A DNA stretch of 64,000 nt, taken from the NCBI GenBank assembly GCA_963281255.1, contig OY725504.1:1674001-1738000 (forward strand), given 5' to 3'. Below the pieces are notes generated by a model. It made no database searches, was not told the DNA's origin, and was given only the letters and a program-made list of their open reading frames with translations. Shown piece after piece: positions 33,865 to 43,326 of this stretch. This stretch comes from Aphrocallistes beatrix (Eukaryota > Porifera > Hexactinellida > Sceptrulophora > Aphrocallistidae). The stretch's first letter is position 1; each line of letters starts with the position of its first letter. A program made the position numbers and the translations under genes.

Positions 33865-34944
33865 CCATAGCCTACTGTATATAAGGCCTCACAGTAACTT
33901 GCGGATTTGGGACTAGGGATGCGGAGGAAGACCGTTGAACTAATACATGAGTTGCCTTAAATCATTTACAAAGCACAATAGAGCTTAGGAATGTATTATC
34001 AGCATATATAAATATGGTGTCAAAGTACCCATATCCATTGTTAAAAATTTGATTAGTCACCATATGGTTGCGCAATAGGTTATATTTGTGACAAATTTGG
34101 TGATTTTCAGAGGTCGTTTGGGGCACTTCTAAGTATTTTGATTGTAAAATTTTTCGCATAGAACTGAGATGTGAATGGGTTAATACGAAAAATTTGGAAT
34201 TTTTTCATGGAATGTTGGTACATTCCAGTGTTTCTATGGAAACGTGTTTTGGTCAGTTGGCGTTATATCTTAAAAACTGCAATGGCAACACATTCAAATG
34301 TAATTCCATTTGATAACGAATATACTACTTCCTATTAAGTGATAATATAATTTCGACGTCTAAATTCAATGGTTTACGAGATATTCGACAATTTATCAAA
34401 TGTGACCAATATGGTACATTGTCGAATATCTCGTAAACCATTGAATTTAGACGTCGAAATTATATTATCACTTAATAGGAAGTAGTATATTCGCTATCAA
34501 ATGGAATTACATTTGAATGTGTAGCCGTTGCAGTTTTTAAGATATAACGCCAACTGACCAAAACACGTTTCCATAGAAACACTGGAATGTACCAACATTC
34601 CATGAAAAAATTCCAAATTTTTCGTATTAACCCATTCACATCTCAGTTCTATGCGAAAAATTTTACAATAAAAACACTTAGAAGTGCCCCTAAACGACCT
34701 GAAAATCACCAAATTTGTCACAAATATAACCTATTGCGCAACCATATGGTGACTAATCAAATTTTTAACAATGGATATGGGTACTTTGACACCATATTTA
34801 TATATGCTGATAATACATCCCTAAGCTCTATTGTGCTTTGTAAATGATTTAAGGCAACTCATGTATTAGTTCTACGGTCTTCCTCCGCATCCCTAGTCCC
34901 TAATCCGCAAGTTACTGTGAGGCCTTATATACAGTAGGCTATGG
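33865..34944. repeat. FB1 foldback, best-preserved copy
   Basis: 1080-bp palindrome: CCATAGCCTACTGTATATAA at the left pairs with its complement ending GTAGGCTATGG at the right. Arms of about 520 bp meet around TCAAATGTGACCAATATGG (about 34395). TATTG is present on both sides, a likely 5-bp target duplication. Copies or parts are at 1500, 4541, 6640, 9531, 39281 and 53640. Non-coding. Confidence 0.9.
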
Positions 34945-35072
34945 TATTGCTTAACTTTTAAAAATGTGACAATGACGTCATAATTCCATGATGAGTCGAC
35001 ATTTTGCTGTGAGCTCAGAACTTACTGGAGCCATAGCCAAAAGACTCCCACATGCCAAAAATCAGCCTTCTA

Positions 35073-36020
35073 CAGTGTGTTTCATAATTATTGGCACTAG
35101 ACTTTTACTTAATGTAGTATCAAACTTGTAATTAGAAAGAGTATTATAATTTCAGTATAACTTCATGTATGTATGTTCTTACTATACTATATACATTGTT
35201 TTGAGTCACACTATCATACCATGTGATTACCCAGCATCTTTTCTAGAATGCAAACTCGTTCGTTGTCTCAGTTTTTGTCAAAATTCCAACAACATTTTGC
35301 TATGGTATAGCAATGTTTTCTTCTATACCACTTAATTTAGTTATAGAGATATCTAAGCATGTATATATCTTGTAGCTATGCAATTCTTAAGGATTTATTC
35401 AAAGTATTCAGCAAGATATAGGTTGTGAAAGTCAGAATTGGGAGTGTTCAAGTGATTACCCTACAAAAATCAAATTTCCCGAGAAAAAAAATTTTATTTG
35501 AGAAAAAATGATTGTATTTATGGTCAATACCCACAAACAGCACTAATTATTAGTTAAACCATTACTTTAAACAAGTTAAGTTTAAAATTGTGAATTTTAT
35601 GGGCTAAATTCCACTTTTTACATTGTTAATCTCTGCGGGCCTCAATCACACTCCTAATTCTGACTTTCAGAACCTATATCTTGCTGAATACTTTGAACAA
35701 ATCCGTAAGAAATGCATAACTACAAGATATATACATGCTTAGATATCTCTATAACTAAATTAAGCGGTATAGAAGAAAACATTGCTATACAATAGCAAAA
35801 TGTTGTTGGAATTTTGTCAAAAAACTGAGACAAAGAATGAGTTTGCATTCTAGAAAAGATGCTGGGTAATCACATGGTATGATAGTGTGACTCAAAACAA
35901 TGTATATATAGCAAGAAAATACATACATGAAGTTATCCTGAATTTATAATGCTCTTTCTAATTACAAGTTTGATACTACATTAAGTTAAAGTCTAGTGCC
36001 AATAATTATGAAACACACTG
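35073..36020. mobile_element. Palindromic MITE with Tc1-type ends
   Basis: CAGTGTGTTTCATAATTATT at the left, its complement ending AATTATGAAACACACTG at the right, TA on both sides (35071-35072, 36021-36022). Arms of about 380 bp surround a unique centre of about 185 bp. The ends resemble those of the Tc1 elements at 28969 and 53791, whose enzymes may have moved it. Confidence 0.9.
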
Positions 36021-36050
36021 TACGCCTGGCAGTTTCTTCAATCAATTCGT

Positions 36051-36126
<76 letters not shown>

Positions 36127-36474
36127 TACACAAACAATAATCGAGTTTTAATAGTAAGGATATATATATCAAATTGCCGGAAATTCGATGCTGAGCACGA
36201 ATATGACTTATAAAAACACGATTTGCAATCATTTGTAAGGTTATATTTCAGTTTTCAAAACCGGCGATTTTATAGGCCTGGGTCCACGACGGGACTTGTC
36301 AAATCACTTTCTGATATACCGATTTCGGTAAACCTTTGGTATGCTACTCCGAAGACATGATACAACGGAAAAATGCAATAAAACAATTTCTGCGATTTTG
36401 GGGTTGGGACTATTTGCTTCATATTTTGACCTGACTATTTTGTCTCGAAAATGGATCTCAGGGGTGCACCAAAG

Positions 36475-37124
36475 TTCATCTCGCTAGCATTCATACTTAC
36501 TGAGTTATTCCACTAGATACGTGACATGGACTAAAAGTGTCACTGCTTACTCATCATCAGAGATATTTAATTTCACATATCAAATATGAATGCACCGATA
36601 CTCTTCTACACAATGGTATGACTAGATTTAATCTACGACATATACTTGCTGAGTTATTCATGTTTGCACGTGACATGCAAATCCGCCGCTGAATCGGCCG
36701 TTAAGATAACACTCGTGTACAAACTCGGTTAGTACGTACTAATAATTTCTTCCTGAAGGGTAAGTCTGAGGTCACCGTTGTTATGGTATGACGCCAATAT
36801 GACCTGATAGGAATAATATATGTACTAACTTGGTCAATTAGCAACTATTTTGAAGCTTTGCACTACCCCAAACCAAATCAGAATTAACTCGTTCAGTTCG
36901 TTCAGTGTAAATCCCTTAAAAGCTTTGCGTTCAGTTCTTTCAGTTCAAGTTCAATAAGTTCGTTCGTGAGCCTTTCATTCCCTGGTCTGTAGGGGTGTTT
37001 CATAGAAATTATTTATCTGAATTTAATGATAGTTGCTCTCACTAATATTTCAATATTGCAGTTTTCTTCTCTTTCTAAATGGTTTTAAGAATATAATGTT
37101 CTCATTTTCACATTATTCATTTAG
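36475..37124. promoter_or_regulatory. Region upstream of UTP12 with GTTCAGTTC repeats and a splice-acceptor-like end
   Basis: No repeat family was recognised in most of it. At 36888-36970 the motif CGTTCAGTTCG/TTCAGTTC recurs five or more times. Just before the UTP12 ATG, TTCTCATTTTCACATTATTC leads into ATTTAG at 37124, a good 3' splice site. So the transcript either has an upstream non-coding exon or receives a trans-spliced leader. No promoter element can be assigned with confidence. Confidence 0.45.
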
Positions 37125-39142
37125 ATGGCTAAATCATATTTAAAGTATATACCTGGACCTATATTGGGGCAAATAGGGAGTAGGTCAAGCTCAATATTAA
37201 CTTATCAAAGCGATATGAGATACATTTGTGTAGTCTCTGCATTAGAAAACATTTTTTTCTGGGATTTGAAGTTATCTACTCTTTCTTTGGTATTTCATGG
37301 AAATAAATTCCCGGTTTGTTCTTTCAATATGGATTCATCATATAATTTTTTATCTGTTGGTTATTCAGATGGTGAAATTAAGGTATGGAGAATGGATTCA
37401 AGAGATTGTATTTGTAATTTTTACGGTCATAATTCTGTCATTAAAGTTCTTACATTTTCACCAAATGGTTTGTTTTTTGCTTCAGGAGGTATCGATTGTA
37501 ATATTATTCTCTGGGATGTCATAAATTGTAATGGAGTAGCTAAGTTCAAAGGACATAAAATGGTTATTACAAATATAAATTTTATTTCAGAAAATGTCTT
37601 CCTCTCTAGTAGTAAAGATCGTTTTTTAAAAATATGGGACATTTCTACTAGAACTTGTTTCCAAACAATTACCGAACATCCTGAAGAGGTACTTTCTACG
37701 ATAGTAATTAACGGAAAATATTTGATTTCGAGTTGTAGAGATGATCGAATTCGCTTTTTTATTATAGTCCCTGCAAATGAGGGCGATGATGTGCTCGATT
37801 TTCGTAGAATCCAAAGAAGTTCTCCTAAGATTACAGACTTTTCAGGTTTGATTTCTTTTAGTCCACCTTTTAGTATAAAATTTATCGGTATTTTGGAAAA
37901 TATTTTCGATGCAAGTACCTCAAAGTTAATTTTTGATGACAAATCATTATATCTAGCTGCTAGGAGTGGGCAGATTATCAAGTTTTATGAAATTTCTTCT
38001 AAAATCAGTGCACATATAAACGATTTATCTACACTTTTTAAGTACCATAATTCCCTCAAGATATCTGAGAAAACAGTTGATTTTGACTTTCTTATTGTAA
38101 AAAACTGTGTCATTTTGACTTCAATACTTTCAATTAATCAATTAGATATATTTAGATTTGGAGAATCATTTACTAACTTAAAAAAAAGTTCCTTGTCTCT
38201 ATTTCATCATGATGTTGTTAAATGTATCCATTTCAGTTCTGATTCTCAGTTGATCGTTGTTGGATCTACAAATGATATACAAATTTGGAATCCATATACT
38301 GGGCAAGTTTTAACCAAGTTTCAGTGTGATGGTATTGTTGCTTGTTATTTTCTTCCAGGTGAACGTTATATTGTTTTTGGAACAAATTTGGGGTTTCTAC
38401 ATATTTATGACCTACACAATTTGTCCATTTATAAAACAATATATTTACATTCTGATCGAATTTGTTGCTTACATTTAAACCCTATATCTAGCGGAATTAC
38501 TGTTTGTAGTTCTGATGGATTATTCAAATTTGTGGATATTATTTTTAATCCAAACAATACAGACAATATTTTAATGAAGGAAAGATCTTCCCATATCTTA
38601 AATGAAAATGTTCTCACTTTTGGTTACAGTCCTAATGGCAATCTGATTGCTGTTTCATTACTTGACAATACTGTGAGAATATTTTTTGTTTTTTCGATGA
38701 AAACTTTTCTGTGCCTCTACGGTCATCATTTGCCTGTTCTAACACTCGAGATATCGCATGATTCGCATTTAATAGCTACTGGATCCGCTGACAAAAGTAT
38801 TAAAATCTGGGAGCTAGAATTTGGAAATTGCATTCGATCACTTTTCTATCACAGTAATGCTGTTCTATCAGTTCAATTTATCCCTAATACACATGAATTA
38901 TTTTCATCAAGTAGAGATACCTCTATTAAATATTTTGACCTGGACAGTGCCAAAAACATTTTTACACTCTTTGGGCACCATGATTCAGTATGTTGTTTAG
39001 CTATCAGTCCGGATGGGAAATGTCTTGCTTCAAGTTCAGCAGATATGAGCATTCGAATATGGAATCAATCTGCAGAACAATTATTTGAGATAGAATGCAA
39101 TGAAGAAAAATTAGAAGATATCAATGGGGTTAAACTATACAG
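37125..39142 (+). CDS. UTP12: UTP12/WDR3, SSU processome WD40 protein, large 5' coding exon
   Basis: An intact frame of 672 codons. The N-terminus MAKSYLKYIPGPILGQIGS aligns with the starts of yeast Utp12/Dip2 and animal WDR3, so the ATG is well placed. At least ten WD40 units are visible as GH...WD-like pairs: WD at residues 46-47, VW 87, LWD 129-131, IWD 170-172, and later IW 561, YFD 603, IW 645. This fits two tandem beta-propellers. UTP12 belongs to the UTP-B subcomplex that helps assemble U3 snoRNA and pre-18S rRNA in the nucleolus. Family members are about 943 residues and end in an alpha-helical Utp12 domain, which is missing here. The frame closes at TAG only because it runs into CTATACAG/GTAGTTGC, a 5' splice-site sequence (exon end 39142). 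The missing domain should be in a later exon, not found in this window. The loop between propellers is short. Confidence 0.93.
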
Positions 39143-39280
39143 GTAGTTGCATATTTATTGTTTCCTTGAAATCAGACTTATTTAATCATAGGAGTGACTG
39201 AATATTTTTTTTTTGTGACTGAAGATTCGGGGAAGTAACCTAATCCCACCTGATTAATTGGAATTTCAAATAGGGGTTGA
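39143..39280 (+). other. UTP12: Start of UTP12 intron
   Basis: Begins GTAGTTGC at the presumed donor. Contains T-rich tracts ending in CTGAAG and CATAG but no downstream sequence that resembles the Utp12 domain. The intron is probably long, since transposons start at 39281. Confidence 0.55.
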
Positions 39281-39839
39281 CCATAGCCTTCTAAATACAA
39301 GGCCATTTCACTGAGCGATTTGCACCAGTACCGGGGATGAGATGAAGTCAATAGCGATGATAAGTATTAAAGTAAATATCGGGAAATATGCATTATAGGT
39401 CTAAAGAATATATTAACAAACATATATAAACATGATATCAAAGTGCCCATATCCTTTGTCAAAATTAAGATCTGTCATCATCCTATTGCGCAATAGTTAT
39501 ATTTATGATAAATTCTGCTGATTTTCTGATTTAAGCACACTTTTACTGTATGATTTTCGCACAGAACCAAGTTTGGGACCAGTTAAATACGAAAATTTTG
39601 GATTTTGCAAAATGTACCTAATTTGATCTCATGAACAAATAACTCGTTTCTAATAACGAATTCAATGGATTTGTGGAATATTTCCATGGTGGATGAAAGG
39701 TATCTGGTGCTAAATCGTCATAGAACATCGATTATGAAGACATTTAATAATATTCGAATTACAATCTCTAAAGACCATAATAACTAAGGTTGTTTCAGTA
39801 TAAGACATTTTATATCTAATGAAGCTTGTATCAGAACTT
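39281..39839. repeat. FB1 foldback, left arm only
   Basis: CCATAGCCTTCTAAATACAA opens a diverged FB1 left arm (ACATATATAAACATG, CAAAGTGCCCATATCC, TATTGCGCAATAG) to about 39610. No right arm follows. The rest to 39839 is unassigned. Confidence 0.65.
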
Positions 39840-40504
39840 ATGAGCCACCCTGTTTACCCCCAGCTGGCGTCGAGTTTTTTCTATTTATAGGGTAGCTAAT
39901 AAGTAATGTGACATATATATTAATAACCCATTGATCTAATAAGAAAACACTAGAAATGATCACTATTCTATGCACCTACCCTTCTTCTGCCTTTAATTTA
40001 CGAGAGAAGGCCTCTACTGAGACACGTAGTGTTTTATGAGATATTTTAGCACTTTCTGTCCCCAAAGACACCTTAAGAAATTCTATATCGGCATGTGGGA
40101 TTTAGCACAAGCCTTTATCTCCAAAATAGACCAGATCAAGTAGTACATCCACTAGATTCAAATGGGGGCTGTACCGTGGTCATCCTCTTTGGTAATAAAA
40201 TCGGGATATCCTCTTAACCACTTAACCATTTCACCTAGTCTAGTCCTGAATTTATTGCATTGGAATGCTGAAGATGAAAACATCCTTTCAGCCTCTACGG
40301 AAGTTGGAGATATGGTTAGTAGCATTTGGTAAATCATTTCTAAAAAATGCCCTCTTTTTCCTGTCTACTCAGCGATTGTGATTTCTTATTTCAGGATTGA
40401 TAATAAAGTTTTCTTCGGGTGAATTGCCTGGATCTAAACTTTGTGAATTAGTAGCATTCACTTCTTTGTCATTTTGCTCCAACAATTTCGGCTTCTTACT
40501 TAGT
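39840..40504 (-). pseudogene. Transposase relic, same family as 26155-27206
   Basis: Minus-strand codons between about 40280 and 39980 read WLRGYPDFITKEDDHGTAPI, then after shifts YLIWSILEIKACAKSH, and end in GRCIE. They match the C-terminal part of the element at 26 kb (SIWSILETNACSKSHKSIE). Many stops and frameshifts; the third catalytic motif is unreadable. A CACCCTGTTTACCCCC stretch at 39846 may be the old terminus. A GIE truncates the other side. Confidence 0.7.
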
Positions 40505-40968
40505 ACAAGCTCGCTTCGCTTGCTTGCGCTGGGCGGCTGGAGGATACTTTGTGTCCGCCGGAGGCGCCCTTCGTGCTCCTGAGGTCACATTGATTAATTA
40601 TAAAGGAGATAACATCTCTAAATACAACTACTGTTATAATCGATATCGCACGAAAAATCACCAAATTTAGCAATTTTTTAAATTTTGATGCCTAACGGTG
40701 ACGTCATAACAGAGTGATGAGTCATCATTTTTTATGATTGAAAATTTCAGCCTTCTATCTCCTATAATGGCTGAGTTATGCTCGAATAACTGTTTGCTTA
40801 ACTTTTAAAAATGTGACAATGACGTCATAATTCCATGCTGAGTCGACATTTTCGTCTGAGCTCAGAACTTAGTGGAGCCATAGCCAAAAGACTCCCATAT
40901 ACCAAAAATCAGCTTTCTGGGTCTGACAGTTTCTTCAATCGATTCGTTACATATATTATACATATATA
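40505..40968 (-). mobile_element. GIE copy without 5' block
   Basis: ACAAGCTCGCTTCGCTTGC through the core to CAATCGATTCGTTACA and a short TA tract. It then meets, head to head, the 5' block of the next GIE. Hairpin 1 is AAA-loop-like but eroded. Confidence 0.85.
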
Positions 40969-41020
40969 CATCCTTACTATTAAAACTCGATTAATGTTTG
41001 TTTGTTTGTGTATGTATGTA

Positions 41021-41522
41021 CAGTCGACTCTCGTTAACACGTACACCAAGGGACCGTGGAGATTTGTACTCCTTATCCGGAGTACGTATTAACCGAAGTA
41101 CGTACATAGCCACATTTGTCCAAAATACTTAATATACATAGTGATAACTACGTGAGAGTATGAAATTGTACTTGTCAAATAGAGAACTCATTATCCATTT
41201 TGTATTAACGAGATTCGACTGTATTTTCATTGAGAAATATCTGTCTAGTATCTATCTACGTACGTACCATATTCAAAGTGCTCGTAGGCACACACCTGTT
41301 CGTATTATCCGTGTTCGTATTAACTGATGTATTTAGTATTGAAAACGCACTGAAGGGGATCCACAAATCGTACTTATTATCCGATATTTCGTCTTATCCG
41401 TGTTCGTGTTAACCGGAGTTCGTTTGTATATATTTTGCCATAGATTAGGTTGGGGAATCAAAACTTGTACTTCTTATTCGATTGTACTCCTTATCCGTGT
41501 TCGTATTAACGAGAGTCGACTG
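41021..41522. mobile_element. pogo-like MITE
   Basis: TA-flanked ends CAGTCGACTCTCGTTAACAC and its complement ending ACGAGAGTCGACTG. The 502-bp interior repeats CTTATCCG...TTCGTATTAAC motifs. Non-coding despite open frames. Confidence 0.85.
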
Positions 41523-41933
41523 TATGTATGTAGTATGTATGTATGTATGTATGTATGTATGTATGTATGTATGTATGTATGTATGTATGTATGTATGTAT
41601 GTATGTATGTATGTATGTATGTATGTATGTATGTATGTATGTATGTATGTATGTATGTATGTATGTATGTATGTATGTATGTATGTATGTATGTATGTAT
41701 GTATGTATGTATGTATGTATGTATGTATGTATGTATGTATGTATGTATGTATGTATGTATGTATGTATGTATGTATGTATGTATGTATGTATGTATGTAT
41801 GTATGTATGTATGTATGTATGTATGTATGTATGTATGTATGTATGTATGTATGTATGTATGTATGTATGTATGTATGTATGTATGTATGTATGTATGTAT
41901 GTATGTATGTATGTATGTATGTATGTATGTATG

Positions 41934-41984
<51 letters not shown>
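41523..41984. repeat. Microsatellite: (TGTA)n then (TA)n
   Basis: About 418 bp of near-perfect TGTA repeats (over 100 units, one early irregularity at about 41532) continue into about 44 bp of TA. The long MYVC and IHTY open frames here are translations of the repeat, not genes. Confidence 0.98.
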
Positions 41985-41986
<2 letters not shown>

Positions 41987-42468
41987 GTAACGAATTGATT
42001 GAAGAAAATGCCAGGCACAGAAACCTGATTTTTGGCTATGGCTCCTGGAAGTTCTGAGCCCAGACGAAAATGTCGACTCATCATGGAATTATGATGTCAT
42101 TGTCACATTTTTAAAAGTTAAGCAATACAGTTATTCGAGCATAACTCAGCCATTATAGGAGATAAAAGGCTGAAATTTTAATAGATTATGTATACTAATA
42201 TATCTCATATATGGTACAACTATCATCAAAAAATGATGACTCATCACTCTGTTATGACGTCATCATTACGCATCAAAATTTTTAAAATTGACAAATTTGG
42301 TGATTTTTCGTGCGATATCGATTATAAAAGTAGGACAGACGTATTTAGAGATGTTACATCTCCCATATAATTTACCAATTTGATCCCAAGCGACCGAAGG
42401 GAGCCTCCGGCGGACATAAAGTGTCCGCCAGTCGCGGAGCGCAAGCTAGCGAAGCGCGCTTGTATATA

Positions 42469-42656
42469 CCATCGACTCCGCTTAATTGGGCCACTGTTTA
42501 ATCGGGTCAGCCGCTTAATCGGGCCACTTTTGGCAGGACCGGAATAGCTCTCACACATAGAAGCTAATACAAAATATTTTCGGTTAATAGGGTCCTCCGC
42601 TTAATCGGGGCAAAATGTCCTCTGACCGATGTGGCCCTATTAAGCGGAGTCGACTG
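42469..42656. mobile_element. Short pogo-like MITE
   Basis: Ends CGACTCCGCTTAATTGGGCC and GGCCCTATTAAGCGGAGTCG in inverted orientation with TA on the outside (42467-42468, 42657-42658). Three internal CCGCTTAATCGGG motifs. 188 bp, non-coding. Followed by a reversed GIE 5' block (about 42670-42696). Confidence 0.85.
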
Positions 42657-42696
42657 TATATATATAAACATTAATCGAGATTTAATAGTAAGGATT

Positions 42697-43326
42697 TCGC
42701 GCCTGTAAATAGTATTTCACTGCTCTTGTTAAAGTATCATGCTCAGAACTTCACAAAGGATCGGATCAAATATATTTCAGGATTCGTAGAATTCTATCAT
42801 ATCCTCGGGTAGAAAATATATCGGGATCCCAGGTTTGCAAACCCTAATCCCTGGATTCAATCCCGGTTGAAAATATAACGGGATCCCGGGATTGCAAACG
42901 CTAATCGTGAATATTTTCTCATCCGAAAAATGATGTTGTTTCGCCCATGAATAGCGTGCCACTTTAACAGACTTGTGCTCTTAACCAGTCTTTTTTCCCT
43001 GATCTTGTTTGTCAGTAAGGAAGTGCACTTCCTTTCTTTTGAATGATCTCATTCCTACATGATACCTAACAATCCTTTGGACTGATCGGCGGGTTATTTT
43101 AAGGAAAATGGTATTTTCTACATAGGTCATCGGGGATATCTTCGAATTTGTCACCGCTTCGTCTTGAGCACCTTTGGGATCACTGCAGAATACGGACTTC
43201 TAATCATGGCCCTAGTGATCAACATTCTTCACCCCCTGGGCATTTTGAGCATTTTGAAGATTTCCTTCAGTCTATGGCCCCCTGAAATAATTCAACTACA
43301 GCACACCTATCCCCCAAAGGTTACAC
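42697..43326 (-). pseudogene. Transposase relic of the 26-kb family, plus unassigned sequence
   Basis: Minus-strand codons at about 43100-42900 read YHVGMRSFKRKEVHFLTDKQ, matching LGMRAYKRKKYHFLSEQ of the transposase at 26 kb, then a decayed stretch before the first-D motif. A 37-bp phrase (GAAAATATA.CGGGATCCC) is duplicated at 42813 and 42867. No ends were found; 43101-43326 is unassigned. Confidence 0.6.

Larger units (their letters stand above)
33525..36161 (-). mobile_element. GIE full-length copy split by two foldbacks
   Basis: Pieces 33525-33864, 34945-35072 and 36021-36161 join into one reversed GIE: GC-rich end, core, CAATCAATTCGTTACA, a (TA) tract of about 70 bp (36052-36120) and the reversed 5' block ending AATAGTAAGGAT. 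Insertions: an FB1 palindrome (33865-34944, flanked by TATTG) and a Tc1-ended palindrome (35073-36020, flanked by TA). It lies itself in a TATA-rich site of the giant foldback. Confidence 0.88.
31548..36474. repeat. Giant foldback element with a gene fragment at its centre
   Basis: The left arm (about 31548-32440, roughly 0.9 kb) is the inverted copy of the right arm (32897-33524 plus 36162-36474). Examples of pairing: CCATTCGGTGACCTCCATAC with GTATGGAGGTCACCGAATGG, and TCAGAAAGTGATTTGACA near both outer ends. The 456-bp loop and inner arms encode a PIN-like/Cys-cluster protein fragment. A GIE of 2.6 kb (33525-36161), with two more foldbacks inside, splits the right arm. No clear short target duplication was found. 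Confidence 0.85.
40970..42464 (+). mobile_element. Composite GIE with pogo MITE and expanded microsatellite
   Basis: 5' block ATCCTTACTATTAAAACTCG (40970), TGTTTG tract, pogo-like MITE (41021-41522), a very long tetranucleotide tract and TA tract (41523-41984), core from CTGTAACGAATTGATTG (41985), GAA-loop hairpins, and the end AGCGAAGCGCGCTTGT. The 5' block and core are otherwise canonical, so all the rest grew within the microsatellite. Confidence 0.88.

Noticed and set aside
37297-38617. Overlapping frames within UTP12 on both strands, up to 184 codons
   Set aside because: They are shadows of the intact WD40 frame, which has clear homology along its whole length.
39144-39146. Genuine stop codon of UTP12
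   Set aside because: The TAG lies inside a CAG/GTAGTT donor-like sequence and the protein would lack the conserved Utp12 domain; splicing is the simpler reading, though only RNA data would settle it.
41400-42084. Long open frames of 150-196 codons (MYVC, IHTY and IYIY repeats) on both strands
   Set aside because: They are translations of the TGTA and TA microsatellite in several frames at once; no gene is supported.
42777-42962. Minus-strand frame with NPGIP repeats as a structural protein
   Set aside because: The repeat comes from a short local duplication of a GGGATCCC phrase next to a transposase relic.
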